64,000 nt of DNA from NCBI RefSeq assembly GCF_021272185.1, contig NZ_JAJSEC010000005.1, positions 1 to 64,000 on the forward strand. The letters run 5' to 3'. This stretch comes from Roseivivax sp. GX 12232 (GTDB lineage: Bacteria > Pseudomonadota > Alphaproteobacteria > Rhodobacterales > Rhodobacteraceae). Below, in pieces: positions 40,402 to 50,602 of the stretch (its first letter is position 1; every line of letters starts with the position of its first letter). The notes under the pieces are model-generated. The model searched no databases, was not told the DNA's origin, and saw only the letters and a list, made by a program, of their open reading frames with translations. Position numbers and translations under genes: made by a program.

Positions 40402-40794
40402 ATGATCATTCGCGACGAAAACAAGCTCTTCGGCACCGACCGCGCGGTGTCCGACGCCCAGTGGACCTCGGTCCGGATGCTGCTGGCGGACGACCAGATG
40501 GGGTTCTCCTTCCACATCACCCACATCAAGGCCGGCTCGGAGCACACGTTCCACTACAAGAACCACTTCGAGAGCGTCTACTGCATCAAGGGCAAGGGCA
40601 CGATCGAGGATCTCGCCACCGGCGAGGTCCACGAGATCTCCCCGGGCGTGATGTACGCGCTGGACAAGCACGACAAGCACACCCTGCGCTGCGAAGAGGA
40701 TTTCGCCTTCGCCTGCTGTTTCAACCCGCCGGTGACGGGCAAGGAGGTTCATCGCGAGGATGGCTCCTACGCCGCGCCGGACGAGGTGGCCTAA
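40402..40794 (+). CDS. ectC: L-ectoine synthase
   Basis: Cupin-fold cyclase that closes the ring of N-gamma-acetyl-diaminobutyrate to give ectoine; 130 aa, the normal length. [29 protein letters not shown]-like blocks (about residues 35-65) contain the cupin motif with the expected Glu and Tyr of the metal site, and [14 protein letters not shown] carries the later His. It starts 5 bases after ectB. No ectoine hydroxylase (ectD) follows it; the next gene is the aspartokinase. Confidence 0.96.
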   Translation: MIIRDENKLFGTDRAVSDAQWTSVRMLLADDQMGFSFHITHIKAGSEHTFHYKNHFESVYCIKGKGTIEDLATGEVHEISPGVMYALDKHDKHTLRCEEDFAFACCFNPPVTGKEVHREDGSYAAPDEVA

Positions 40795-40812
40795 ACCATT
40801 TCGAGGCATCAG

Positions 40813-42246
40813 ATGACTTCCATCGATTTCAAGAACCACACGGTCGAGAAGATCGGCGGCACCTCCATGTCGCGGATCGACGAGCTCCTGCAGCCGCTGT
40901 TCAAGGTGGATGCGCCGGATTACGGCCGGATCTTCGTGGTCTCGGCCTTCGGCGGGATCACCAACCAGCTGCTCGAGCACAAGAAGACCGGCGAGGCGGG
41001 CGTCTACGCCCAGTTCGCCGAGAACACCGAGGAGCACGGCTGGATGGGCGCGCTCTCCAAGGTGGACCGTGCGATGCGCGAGGCGCATGACGCGCTGCTC
41101 GACCACGCCGCCGACAAGAGCGACGCCAACGATTTCGTCCGCGAGCGGATCGAGGGCGCGCGCAACTGCCTGATCGACCTGCACCGGCTGTGCTCCTACG
41201 GGCATTTCCGCCTGTCGCAGCACATGCAGGTGACGCGCGAGCTGCTTTCGGGGCTGGGTGAGGCGCATTCCGCCTATGTCACCTCGCTCCTGCTGCGCCG
41301 CCACGGCATCAACGCGCGTTTCGTGGACCTCTCGGGCTGGCGCGACGAGCGCGAGATGACGCTCGACGAGCGCATCCTCGACGGGCTGACCGATGTGGAC
41401 GTGGACAGCGAGATGCCGATCGTGACCGGCTACGCGCAATGCGCCGAAGGGCTGATGAACAAGTTCGACCGCGGCTATTCCGAGGTGACCTTCAGCCAGA
41501 TCGCGGCGCTGACCAAGGCGCGCGAGGCGATCATCCACAAGGAGTTCCACCTCTCCTCCGCCGACCCCAAGCTCGTCGGCGAGGACAACGTGCGCAAGCT
41601 CGGTCACACCAACTACGACGTGGCCGACCAGCTCTCGAACATGGGCATGGAGGCAATCCATCCGACCGCCGCCAAGGCGCTGCGCCAGGCCGAGGTGCCG
41701 CTGCGCGTGACCAATGCCTTCGAGCCGCATGACCCCGGCACGCTGATCGACGAGGCCGAAGCCGAGAAGGGCGTGGCCGAGATCGTCTGCGGCGTCGATG
41801 TCTTCGCGCTCGAGCTCTTCGAGCAGGACATGGTCGGCGTGAAGGGCTACGACGCCAAGACGCTGCAGGTGCTGACCAAGCACGGGCTGCGGATCGTGTC
41901 GAAAACCTCGAACGCCAATACCATCACGCACTACGTGGACGCGCCCCTGAGCGCCATGCGCTCGGTCGAGAACGAGCTGTCGGAGGCCTATCCGAACTCC
42001 GACATCAACATCCGCTCGACCGCCATCGCCTCGGTGATCGGCCGGGACCTGCGCGGGCTGCACGTACTGGAACGCGGCCTCGCCGCGCTGCGCGAGGGCA
42101 AGATCGACGTCATCTCGGCGCATCAGACCACGCGCACGGTGGACGCCCAGTTCGTCGTCGACCGCGAGGACCGCGACGCCTGCGTGAAGATCCTGCACGA
42201 CACCTTCATGGGAAAGGGCCAGGAAGCCCCGAAGCTGGTGGCCTGA
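40813..42246 (+). CDS. ask: ectoine-specific aspartate kinase
   Basis: Aspartokinase of the Ask_Ect type, 477 aa, which supplies aspartyl phosphate to ectoine synthesis. The kinase domain opens VEKIGGTSMSRIDELL near residue 11, with FVVSAFGGITNQLLEHK following. The substrate region includes GYAQCAEGLMNKFDRGYSE, a longer loop than in housekeeping LysC, a sign of the ectoine-specific clade. Paired ACT-like regions fill the C-terminus (about 330-470). It lies 18 bases after ectC and is followed by a terminator, making ectABC-ask one operon. Confidence 0.93.
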   Translation: MTSIDFKNHTVEKIGGTSMSRIDELLQPLFKVDAPDYGRIFVVSAFGGITNQLLEHKKTGEAGVYAQFAENTEEHGWMGALSKVDRAMREAHDALLDHAADKSDANDFVRERIEGARNCLIDLHRLCSYGHFRLSQHMQVTRELLSGLGEAHSAYVTSLLLRRHGINARFVDLSGWRDEREMTLDERILDGLTDVDVDSEMPIVTGYAQCAEGLMNKFDRGYSEVTFSQIAALTKAREAIIHKEFHLSSADPKLVGEDNVRKLGHTNYDVADQLSNMGMEAIHPTAAKALRQAEVPLRVTNAFEPHDPGTLIDEAEAEKGVAEIVCGVDVFALELFEQDMVGVKGYDAKTLQVLTKHGLRIVSKTSNANTITHYVDAPLSAMRSVENELSEAYPNSDINIRSTAIASVIGRDLRGLHVLERGLAALREGKIDVISAHQTTRTVDAQFVVDREDRDACVKILHDTFMGKGQEAPKLVA

Positions 42247-42376
42247 GACATGGTTAGGGCGTCTTCGCGGCACAGGCCGCGGGGCCGCCCGACCGCAAGT
42301 CCGCCCGAGGGGCGCGGGCGTCAAGATCGCAAACCGCCGGAGCCGGCGGGAGCCGCCCCACACTTGGACTGAGAGC

Positions 42377-42406
42377 CCCCCGTGGTGAGAACCGCGGGGG
42401 TTTTTT
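42377..42406 (+). terminator. terminator of the ect operon
   Basis: CCCCCGTGGT (42377-42386) pairs with ACCGCGGGGG (42391-42400) through nine Watson-Crick pairs and one G-T, with a GAGA loop, then six T. It lies 130 bases past ask. Confidence 0.85.
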
Positions 42407-42426
42407 CTTTTGAGTGGCGCCCTCTC

Positions 42427-42590
42427 CTTGGCCCGAATAGCACCGAAGGTGCCGGGCCCGCGCCGGTCCGGCCCGCCCGGACTGGCGCTCTTTCAACGCT
42501 GGAGCGAGGGGGCGAGGTCTTCCCGACCTTGCAAGATAAACCGCAGACCCCAAACCGAGCAGCGCCAGCCCGCCGGACCGGCGCGGGCCC
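42427..42590 (+). repeat. structured intergenic element, copy F (variant subfamily)
   Basis: It begins CTTGGCCCGAATA with hairpin GCACC-GAA-GGTGC at 42440-42452. The arms are GGGCCCGCGCCGGTCCGG (42454-42471) and CCGGACCGGCGCGGGCCC (42573-42590), again a perfect 18-bp inverted repeat but with two pairs swapped relative to copies A-D. The nested pair is CTGGCGCT (42482-42489) and AGCGCCAG (42561-42568). The core is GACCTTGCAAGATAAACCGC. It lies just after the ect terminator. Confidence 0.9.
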
Positions 42591-42762
42591 TCGGTTGGCT
42601 TTTCGTGGAATCGAAGGGCAAGGCAGCCCGACGGATGCTCAAAGCCCTCAAGTCACCCTGACATATCAGTCCCTGGAACAGTTCGGGTGACACTCCAAGA
42701 GCACCCCGCCCAGTCAGCCCACAGACCGCCCCGCGCCCGCCATCACAGCCCAACGCCCCCTT

Positions 42763-42926
42763 CTTGGCCCGAACAGCACCGAAGGTGCCGGGCCCGCGCC
42801 GGTCCGGCCCCGTCGGACTGGCGCTCTTTCAACGCTGGAGCGAGGGGTCGAACTCGTCCTGACCTTGCAAGATAAACCGCGGACCTCAGACCGAGCAGCG
42901 CCAGCCCGCCGGACCGGCGCGGGCCC
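42763..42926 (+). repeat. structured intergenic element, copy G (variant subfamily)
   Basis: Sister of copy F, in the same orientation 336 bases on. It begins CTTGGCCCGAACA. The 18-bp arms at 42790-42807 and 42909-42926 are identical to those of F. The core is TGACCTTGCAAGATAAACCGC. The 170 bases between F and G and the flank up to 42963 hold no gene. The pair lies between convergent ask and the EamA gene. Confidence 0.9.
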
Positions 42927-42963
42927 TCTGTGGCGCTTCCTGAGGCAGAAGCCCTAGCGTCCC

Positions 42964-43836
42964 CTACCCCGCCTTCTTCGCCCGGGCGAGTTGCACGGCC
43001 AGGATGCCCCCGGCGATCACCACCACGCCCAGCGCATCCCAGAGCGTCAGCGCCTCGTTCAGGAGCGCCCAGGCGATGACCACGCCGAAGAAGGGGTTGA
43101 GGAAGTGGAAGGTCGCCGCCTTGGTCGCGCCGATCCGGTCGACCAGCAGGAACCAGACCAGCGTCGCCAGCACCCCCGGCACCAGCACCGTGTACCAGAA
43201 GGCCACCACCAGCGCCGGGGACCAGGTGACCTCCCAGGTCTCGAGCCAGGCCGCCGGCAGCACCAGCGCGCCCGCGCCCACGAACATCTGCAGGCCGACC
43301 ACCATGAGCACATTGCCGCGCGAGGTGGCGTTGCGCACCATGAGCGTCGCCACGGCGAGCGACAGCGCCGCCAGCACGCAGAGCGCCACGCCGAAAAGAT
43401 CCGCCCCGCCCGAGAGCCGCGCGCCCATGATCAGCGTCACACCAAAGACCCCCGCGACGAGCCCCGCGATGCCCAGCGCCGGCAGCCGCTCGCGCAGCAC
43501 CGCCCAGGAGAGCAGCGCCACGATCAGCGGCATGGCCGAGGCGATGATCGCCGCCAGCGAAGCCTGGACTTCCTGCATGGCGACGAAGTTGAGGCCCAGG
43601 TAGATGGCGTTCTGGCAGAGCCCGAAGACCAGGACCGCGCGCCATTGCACCGCGGTCAGCCGCCAGCTCTGGCCCAGCGCCCGGGCGATGCCCACGGCGA
43701 TGATCCCGGAGATCAGGAAGCGCAGCGCCAGCGTCGTCAGCGGCGGCGCCGCCTGCACGATGACCCGCGCCGAGGTGAAGGCCGAGGACCACATCGCCGC
43801 GAAGGCGAGCCCCATGAGAATGCCGCGAATGTCCAT
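42964..43836 (-). CDS. EamA/DMT family transporter
   Basis: Drug/metabolite transporter superfamily permease, 290 aa. It has ten hydrophobic segments in two EamA repeats (about residues 5-135 and 150-280). Motifs include GLAFAAMWSSAFTSARVIV at the start and FFGVVIAWALLNEALTLW near the C-terminal end, the usual second-repeat block. The ATG at 43836 has GGAAAGGAGC upstream. Substrates in the family range from amino acids to drugs; none can be assigned. It lies upstream of nothing co-directional within 270 bases except ccrM's terminator region. Confidence 0.88.
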   Translation of the reverse strand: MDIRGILMGLAFAAMWSSAFTSARVIVQAAPPLTTLALRFLISGIIAVGIARALGQSWRLTAVQWRAVLVFGLCQNAIYLGLNFVAMQEVQASLAAIIASAMPLIVALLSWAVLRERLPALGIAGLVAGVFGVTLIMGARLSGGADLFGVALCVLAALSLAVATLMVRNATSRGNVLMVVGLQMFVGAGALVLPAAWLETWEVTWSPALVVAFWYTVLVPGVLATLVWFLLVDRIGATKAATFHFLNPFFGVVIAWALLNEALTLWDALGVVVIAGGILAVQLARAKKAG

Positions 43837-43969
43837 GCCCGCTCCTTTCCGGGCCGACCAGAACGCGGGGGCGCGGGAAGGGCAAGGCGAAACCGGGGTT
43901 GCGCGGGGTGCAAGGCTGTGGCCGGGCGCTGTGGCCAGGGCCCGAGCCCAGCCCCTTCACCCGAGAACC

Positions 43970-44002
43970 AAAAAGCCCCGCCGGCACGAAGGCGGGCGGG
44001 GT
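43970..44002 (-). terminator. terminator after ccrM
   Basis: On the minus strand, ACCCCGCCCGCC pairs with GGCGGGGC around a short loop and is followed by five T (seen as AAAAA at 43970-43974 on +). It lies 109 bases beyond the ccrM stop. Confidence 0.7.
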
Positions 44003-44110
44003 CAGTGGCCCGCCGCGCCAGGCACGACGGGCAGGCGGTAAGCCATTCGGTGAACCGGTGCGGCGGGCATCGGCGGCCTCGACCGCCGGTTAGCCGCCCG
44101 CCGAGGGGCC

Positions 44111-45313
<1,203 letters not shown>

Positions 45314-45317
<4 letters not shown>

Positions 45318-45946
45318 AGGCTTGCCTTTTTGCCTTGCCACAAGATCTTGTGGACCGGCGCGAAGGACTTCCTATGGTGTGGGGTCACACCGAGATTTTG
45401 CAGCGCCGCCTTGTGGCTTTTCGACGGGTAGCCCGCGTTGGTCTCCCAGCCGTAGCCCGGAAACTGTTGCGCCAAATCCCGCATGAGCGCGTCGCGCGCG
45501 GATTTCGCCAGGATCGAGGCGGCGGCGATGCTGACCGAGCGGGCGTCGCCCTTGACGATGGCCCGGGCCGGATGCGGGCAGCCCTCGGGGATCATGTTGC
45601 CGTCGATCAGCAGCGCCTCGGGCGGCGCGGGCAGCGCCGCGACGGCGCGCAGCATGGCCAGATGCGAGGCGCGCAGGATGTTGATCTCGTCGATCTCGTC
45701 GACGCTCGCCATGCCGATGCCGAGCTCGGCGGTCTCGCGCAGGGCCAGCGCCAGGGCCTCGCGGCGCTTGGCGGTGAGCCGCTTGCTGTCGGCGAGCCCC
45801 TCCGGCAGCCGCGCGGGGTCGAAGACCACCGCCGCCGCGACCACCGGGCCCGCGAGCGGCCCCCGGCCCACTTCGTCCACCCCCGCCACGCGCTTTGCAC
45901 CGGCGGCGAGCGCCTCCTGCTCGAATGTGTCGTCCGCTTGATCCAT
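45314..45946 (-). CDS. rnhB: ribonuclease HII
   Basis: Removes ribonucleotides from DNA by cutting RNA-DNA hybrids; 210 aa. The active site block [21 protein letters not shown] near residue 19 supplies the DE pair. [13 protein letters not shown] and LLIDGNMIP (third Asp) follow, then [20 protein letters not shown]. The ATG at 45946 gives [10 protein letters not shown]. It lies about 90 bases upstream of ccrM on the same strand, a frequent neighbour pair in Rhodobacterales as I recall, and its stop is inside the GANTC dyad. Confidence 0.94.
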
Positions 45947-46273
45947 GCGGGTGTCTCTAGCCGCGCGGGAGTGGGCGGGGCCAGTGGAAAAGGTGGGGGG
46001 TTGGGGGCACGGATGATCGTGAACCGGAGAGGTATCGCTCTGGGCGCGCGGCTGCCGAGTAACAGGCGACATGACCTTGCAGGAAGTCAGACCAAATGAC
46101 CTTGCAGGACGAAGGTTTGACCAAGCGCGCGAAGCTGCCGGATCTCATACAGTCCTGCGACGCACCGTGTCTTGGCCAAGCCCACGAGACCGCCGGAAAT
46201 CAGCCCCCCGATCCCAAGGCGCGGCAAACACCATCTAACCAGCGCAGGCCCCTCCCCTTCCACGTCCCGCCTC
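45947..46273. other. rnhB-ABC1 gap: no gene; two copies of ATGACCTTGCAGGA
   Basis: ATGACCTTGCAGGA occurs at 46071-46084 and 46096-46109, 25 bases apart. It shares TGACCTTGC with the unpaired core of the structured elements, one of which (copy D) begins 165 bases later. Otherwise no gene is seen. Confidence 0.55.
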
Positions 46274-46460
46274 CTTGCGCCCGAATAGCACCGAAGGTGC
46301 CGGGCGCGCGCCGGACCGGCCCCTTGGGCCGGCGCTCTTGTGGGTGGTGTGCACCGATCATCGCTAGCCCTGACCTTGCTGCCATAAAGCGCCTCGCTCG
46401 GAGGTCAGCAGCGCCGGCCCCCGGTCCGGCGCGCGCCCTCTGGTGCGAGGGGTGAGAGGG
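46274..46460 (+). repeat. structured intergenic element, copy D
   Basis: It begins CTTGCGCCCGAATA with hairpin GCACC-GAA-GGTGC. Perfect 18-bp arms are at 46302-46319 and 46421-46438, with nested arms GGCCGGCGCT and AGCGCCGGCC. The core is TGACCTTGCTGCCATAAAGCGC. A 22-base tail TCTGGTGCGAGGGGTGAGAG (46439 on) is shared with copy E, so the element extends past the inverted repeat. It lies between divergent rnhB and the ABC1 kinase gene. 46461-46718 holds no clear gene. Confidence 0.9.
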
Positions 46461-46718
46461 CGGAGGGGCGTGGGGGCTGGGTCTGGGCGGTGTGTTTTGC
46501 CGTTGGGCTTGGCTTGTGCCTCGCCGGGGGCCCCGCGTTCGGGCGCTAGGACGTGCCCAAGCGCGCGGAAGGCCCCAAAAGCAAACCGCCCGCGCGAAGG
46601 ACCGCCCCCGGACAAAACGCCCGCCCACGCAGTCCCCCTCCTCCCCCCAAGCGACCCCACGCCGCACCCCGCCTTCGCCCCTCTCGCCCACCCTGCCTTG
46701 CGCCCTACCTCCCGCGCC

Positions 46719-48068
46719 ATGAGCGAGCGTGATCCCCGCGCGGTCCCGGTGCCCTCGGGCCGCCTGGCCCGGATGGGCCGCATGGGCCGGCTGGCGACGG
46801 GGGTCCTCTCCCGCGCGGCCGCCGATGGCGCGCGGGCCTATGCCAGCGGGCAGCGGCCGGGCCTTTCGGACCTCGTGCTCAGCCCCGCCAATGCGACGCG
46901 GCTGGCCGAGGAGCTCTCCAAGATGCGCGGCGCGGCGATGAAGCTGGGCCAGCTCCTCTCCATGGAGGCGGGCGAAGTGCTCCCGCCCGAGCTTGCCGAG
47001 ATCCTCGCCCGGCTCCGGGCCGAGGCGCATTACATGCCGCCCGCCCAGCTCAAGCAGGTCCTGACCGAGAACTGGGGCGCCGACTTCCAGCGCCGCTTCC
47101 GGCGCTTCGACGTGCGCCCGATCGCCGCCGCCTCGATCGGCCAGGTGCACCGCGCCGAGACCCGCGCGGGCCGCCGGTTGGCGATCAAGGTGCAATACCC
47201 CGGCATCCGCGCCTCGATCGACAGCGACATCCGCAACCTCGGCAGCCTCTTGCGCTGGTCGGGGCTGCTGCCGCGCGGCCTCGACCTGTCGCCGCTTCTC
47301 GAAGAGGCGCGCCAGCAGCTGCACGAGGAGGCCGATTACACCCGCGAGGCCCGGGCGCTCGCCCGCTTCGGTGATTGGCTCGCGGAGGAACCGGGGCTGC
47401 GGGTCCCGGGGCTCGAGGAGGCCTTCTGCACCACGGACATCCTCGCCATGGACGACGTCGGCGGCTGGCCGATAGAGAGCGCCTTCGAGGCCGACCAGGC
47501 GACCCGCGACGGGCTCGCCGCGCGGCTCCTGACCCTGGCGCTGCGCGAGCTCTTCGAGCTGGGCGCCATGCAGACCGACCCGAACTTCGGCAACTACCGC
47601 TACGACCCGGAAACGGGCGAGATCCTGCTTCTGGACTTCGGCGCGGTGCGGGATTTCGCGCCCGAGCGCATCGCGGATTTCCGCGCGCTTCTGACCGCGG
47701 TGCTTTCGGGCGGGCGCGCGGAGATGCGGCAGGCGGCGGTGCGGGTGGGCTACCTCAGCGCCGACACCGAAGAGACGCAGACCGCGCAGGTGCTCGACCT
47801 CATGGAGATCGCCGCCGCGCCGCTGCGCGCGCCTGGACCCTTCGACTTCCGCTCCGAACGGCTGGCGGCGCGGCTCGCCGAGGCGGGCGAGGCGCTGGCC
47901 CGCGACCGCGATTTCGCGGTGATCCCGCCGGTCGACGCGCTGTTTCTCCAGCGCAAGGCCATGGGGCTCTACCTCCTGTCAGCGCGGCTCGGCGCGCGGC
48001 TCGACCTCGTGGCGCTCCTGGCGCCCTTCGCGGAAGCCTTGGCAAATTCGCACAAATCCTCTGCCTGA
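46719..48068 (+). CDS. ABC1/UbiB-family atypical protein kinase-like ATPase
   Basis: A 449-aa member of the AarF/ABC1/UbiB family. The KxGQ helix is MRGAAMKLGQLLSME near residue 70. The Ala-rich nucleotide loop is IAAASIGQVHRAE near 140, followed by RLAIKVQYPGI with the catalytic Lys. QTDPNFGNYRY and LLLDFGAVRDF (DFG-like) lie near 290-310. Unlike UbiB of E. coli it has no C-terminal membrane helices, fitting the soluble type. The ATG at 46719 was chosen; the upstream frame is intergenic. The family supports ubiquinone or lipid metabolism; the target here is unknown. Confidence 0.9.
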   Translation: MSERDPRAVPVPSGRLARMGRMGRLATGVLSRAAADGARAYASGQRPGLSDLVLSPANATRLAEELSKMRGAAMKLGQLLSMEAGEVLPPELAEILARLRAEAHYMPPAQLKQVLTENWGADFQRRFRRFDVRPIAAASIGQVHRAETRAGRRLAIKVQYPGIRASIDSDIRNLGSLLRWSGLLPRGLDLSPLLEEARQQLHEEADYTREARALARFGDWLAEEPGLRVPGLEEAFCTTDILAMDDVGGWPIESAFEADQATRDGLAARLLTLALRELFELGAMQTDPNFGNYRYDPETGEILLLDFGAVRDFAPERIADFRALLTAVLSGGRAEMRQAAVRVGYLSADTEETQTAQVLDLMEIAAAPLRAPGPFDFRSERLAARLAEAGEALARDRDFAVIPPVDALFLQRKAMGLYLLSARLGARLDLVALLAPFAEALANSHKSSA

Positions 48069-48135
48069 AACGGCCTGTTCGGCGTGGGCGCCCGAGGCTT
48101 AGCTTGGAAGGGCAAGCCCGCGAAGGAGAGCCCCA

Positions 48136-48618
48136 ATGTCCAGCGCCCCGCCCGACACCCGCATCGGCCATGTCCACCTGAAGGTCTCGGACCTGGCACG
48201 GTCCGTCGCCTTCTACCGGGCGGTGATCGGGCTCGAGGTCACGCAGTATTTCGGCGATGAGGCGGCCTTTCTCTCGGCCGGGGGCTATCACCACCACCTC
48301 GGGCTCAACACCTGGATGAGCCGCGGCACCACGCCGGGGCCGAAGCGCCAGCCGGGGCTGTTCCACACCGCCTTCCTCTTTCCCGACCGCGCGAGCCTGG
48401 GCGCGGCGCTGAAGCGCGCCCACGCGTATGGCGTCGAGATCGAAGGGGCCGCCGATCACGGGGTCTCCGAGGCGGTCTATTTCTCCGATCCCGACGGCAA
48501 CGGCATCGAGATCTACCGCGACCGCGCGCCCGAGGACTGGCCGCGCGACGGCGACGGGGGGCTGGCCATGGTGAACGCGCCGCTCGACCTCGAGGCGCTC
48601 CTGGCCGAGGCGGGCTGA
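48136..48618 (+). CDS. VOC (glyoxalase-fold) family protein
   Basis: A 160-aa two-module glyoxalase-fold protein. RIGHVHLKVSDLARSVAFYR carries the first metal His near residue 14. FLSAGGYHHHLGLNTW and LFHTAFLFPDRAS follow, and FSDPDGNGIEIYRDRAPE has the C-terminal Glu. It resembles CatE/ring-cleavage-like VOC proteins. CGAAGGAGAG 8 bases upstream of the ATG supports the start. It lies 67 bases after the ABC1 gene and may share its transcript. Substrate unknown. Confidence 0.86.
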   Translation: MSSAPPDTRIGHVHLKVSDLARSVAFYRAVIGLEVTQYFGDEAAFLSAGGYHHHLGLNTWMSRGTTPGPKRQPGLFHTAFLFPDRASLGAALKRAHAYGVEIEGAADHGVSEAVYFSDPDGNGIEIYRDRAPEDWPRDGDGGLAMVNAPLDLEALLAEAG

Positions 48619-48755
48619 GCGGCTCGGCGGAACGGGCGGTCTTGGTGGGTGCGATATGAGGCCCGCAACCGGGCCCGCCCCGACCGTCTGGCCTTTCCCC
48701 CGCCCCGGCGTTATCGACGGGACCAGCCGACCGAGACGCGACGAAGGAGACCGCC

Positions 48756-49628
48756 ATGGCGACGGGCCGCAACATCCGCACCTATTTCAACGGCACTTGG
48801 CAGCAGGGCGATGTCGCGGTGATGCGCGCCGCCGACCACGGCGCCTGGCTGGGCTCCACCGTCTTCGACGGGGCGCGCTTCGTCGACGGCATGGCGCCGG
48901 ACCTCGACAAGCACTGCGCGCGGATCAACCATTCCGCCCGGGCGCTGATGATCGAGCCGACCCACAGCGACGCCGAGATCCTCGAGATCGCCCGCGAGGG
49001 GCTGAAGGCCTTCCCGCGCGAGGCGCAGGTCTACATCCGCCCGATGTACTGGTCGCTGAACTCCGAGCCCTCGGCGATCATGCCGAAGATCGGCAAGGCC
49101 GAGACCGGCTTCGCGCTCTGCCTCGAGGAGTTCCCGATGCTCGGCCGCGACGAGACGGTGACGCTCGGGCGCACCCGCTTCCGCCGCCCGGTGCTCGAGG
49201 ACAACGTGGTCAACGCCAAGGCGGGCTGCCTTTACCCCAACAACTCGCGGATGCTGGCCGAGGTCAACGCGCGCGGCTTCACCAATGCGCTGGTGGGCGA
49301 CGCCATGGGCAATGTCGCCGAGACCGCGACCTCCAATGTCTTCATGGTCAAGGACGGGGTGGTCTTCACGCCGATCCCGAACGGCACCTTCCTGTCGGGC
49401 ATCACTCGCGCGCGCCACATCGAGAACCTGCGCGCCGATGGCGTCGAGGTCGTAGAGACGGTGCTGAGCTTCGCCGATTTCGAGGCCGCCGACGAGGTCT
49501 TCCTGACCGGCAACCTCAACAAGGTGACCCCGGTCTCGGCCTTCGAGGACGTGCAATACGAGTTCGGCCCGGTGACCCGGCGCGCGCGCGACATCTACTG
49601 GGACTGGGCGGCCTCGGCTGGGGTGTGA
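48756..49628 (+). CDS. ilvE: class IV aminotransferase, branched-chain type
   Basis: PLP-dependent fold-type IV aminotransferase, 290 aa. The Schiff-base Lys is in NVVNAKAGCLYPNNSRM near residue 155. The phosphate-binding Glu region GNVAETATSNVFMVKDG is near 188, and FLSGITRARHI near 212 is the usual IlvE block. The N-terminal YFNGTWQQGDVAVMRAADHG is typical of IlvE-like proteins. Transamination of Leu, Ile and Val is the likely role, though D-amino-acid or related transaminases share this fold. GAAGGAGA precedes the ATG. It has no operon partner. Confidence 0.82.
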   Translation: MATGRNIRTYFNGTWQQGDVAVMRAADHGAWLGSTVFDGARFVDGMAPDLDKHCARINHSARALMIEPTHSDAEILEIAREGLKAFPREAQVYIRPMYWSLNSEPSAIMPKIGKAETGFALCLEEFPMLGRDETVTLGRTRFRRPVLEDNVVNAKAGCLYPNNSRMLAEVNARGFTNALVGDAMGNVAETATSNVFMVKDGVVFTPIPNGTFLSGITRARHIENLRADGVEVVETVLSFADFEAADEVFLTGNLNKVTPVSAFEDVQYEFGPVTRRARDIYWDWAASAGV

Positions 49629-49873
49629 GGCTGGGTCTTCGTGAGGGGCTGAGGGGCCTTTGAGGCCGCGGCCTTTCTGAGGAGAGGCGCGGCGGCTTTC
49701 GGGCAGGATCGGCGGCAGGCTTTGCCGCCGTCTCGACTAAAGGCACGCGCCCCCAGCGCCCTGCCCAGACACCCGCCCGCCTGCCCTGCCACAACCCTGA
49801 GGGCATCCTTTCCGCCCGCGCTTGCCCCGCCTGCGCCCCCCTGCCATGATCCCGGCGAAGGGGGGAGATCGCG

Positions 49874-50329
49874 ATGCGCAAGTTCCTGGTCGTGCTCGAC
49901 GACAGCCGCGAATGCCTCAACGCCATGCGCTTCGCCGCCATGCGCGCCGCGCACACCGGCGGCGGGGTGACGATCCTCTCGGTGATCACGCCCGAGGACT
50001 TCTCGCATTGGGTCGGCGTCGGCGACATCATGCGCGAGGAGGCCCGCGAGCGCATCGAGGCGCATTTCGAGGTCTTCGCCAAGTGGATGCGCGACCGCCA
50101 GGGCATCGAGCCCGAACTGGTGATCCGCGAGGGCGAGCCGGTGCCGCAGATCATCGCCCAGGTGCAGGACGACCCGCAGATCGGCGTGCTGGTGCTGGGG
50201 GCGGGCTCCGGCAAGGGCGGGCCCGGGCCGCTGGTGACCCAGCTCACCCGCAACTCCGGCAGCCTGCCGGTGCCGATCACCATCGTGCCGGGGGACCTCT
50301 CGAAGGAGGAGCTGGAGGGGATTACTTGA
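49874..50329 (+). CDS. universal stress protein family (UspA) protein
   Basis: A 151-aa single Usp domain. MRKFLVVLDDSRECLNAMRFA has the N-terminal strand and Asp of the nucleotide pocket. The C-terminal LVLGAGSGKGGPGPLV, then LPVPITIVPG, matches the GxxGxG-x9-G(S/T) ATP-binding form. GGGGGAGATCGCG precedes the ATG. Neighbours do not suggest a specific pathway. The preceding 49629-49873 has no gene. Confidence 0.87.
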   Translation: MRKFLVVLDDSRECLNAMRFAAMRAAHTGGGVTILSVITPEDFSHWVGVGDIMREEARERIEAHFEVFAKWMRDRQGIEPELVIREGEPVPQIIAQVQDDPQIGVLVLGAGSGKGGPGPLVTQLTRNSGSLPVPITIVPGDLSKEELEGIT

Positions 50330-50602
50330 GGGGCGGCGCGGGCCGGGCTTGGGCGGTTTGTGGGGTATTGGCCGCGGAGGCCGCGCGGGTGGTGGGCCTA
50401 TGGGCTCAGAGCCTGCGCGAGCGGGACCTTAAAACCTGCGCAAGCCGGATCATAGAAAACGCGCCGCGCAATCAACCGGGCACCTTCCACTCATTCTATT
50501 CCAATCCACCGTTCTTAATCCAATTCACCCGAAGACCACATCCTGCGCCGCAAAAGGCCCGGACCTGAGACCCGCCGCACCCCGGCCCCGACAAGCGCCC
50601 TC
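50330..50602. other. uspA-nfuA gap, left part: no gene seen
   Basis: A less GC-rich patch at 50420-50560 with CCAATCCACC and CCAATTCACC. No gene, terminator or RNA could be recognised before copy E. Confidence 0.45.

Noticed and set aside
42427-42926. CRISPR-like array formed by copies F and G
   Set aside because: Only two long palindromic units with a 170-base gap; no short regular repeats or cas genes.
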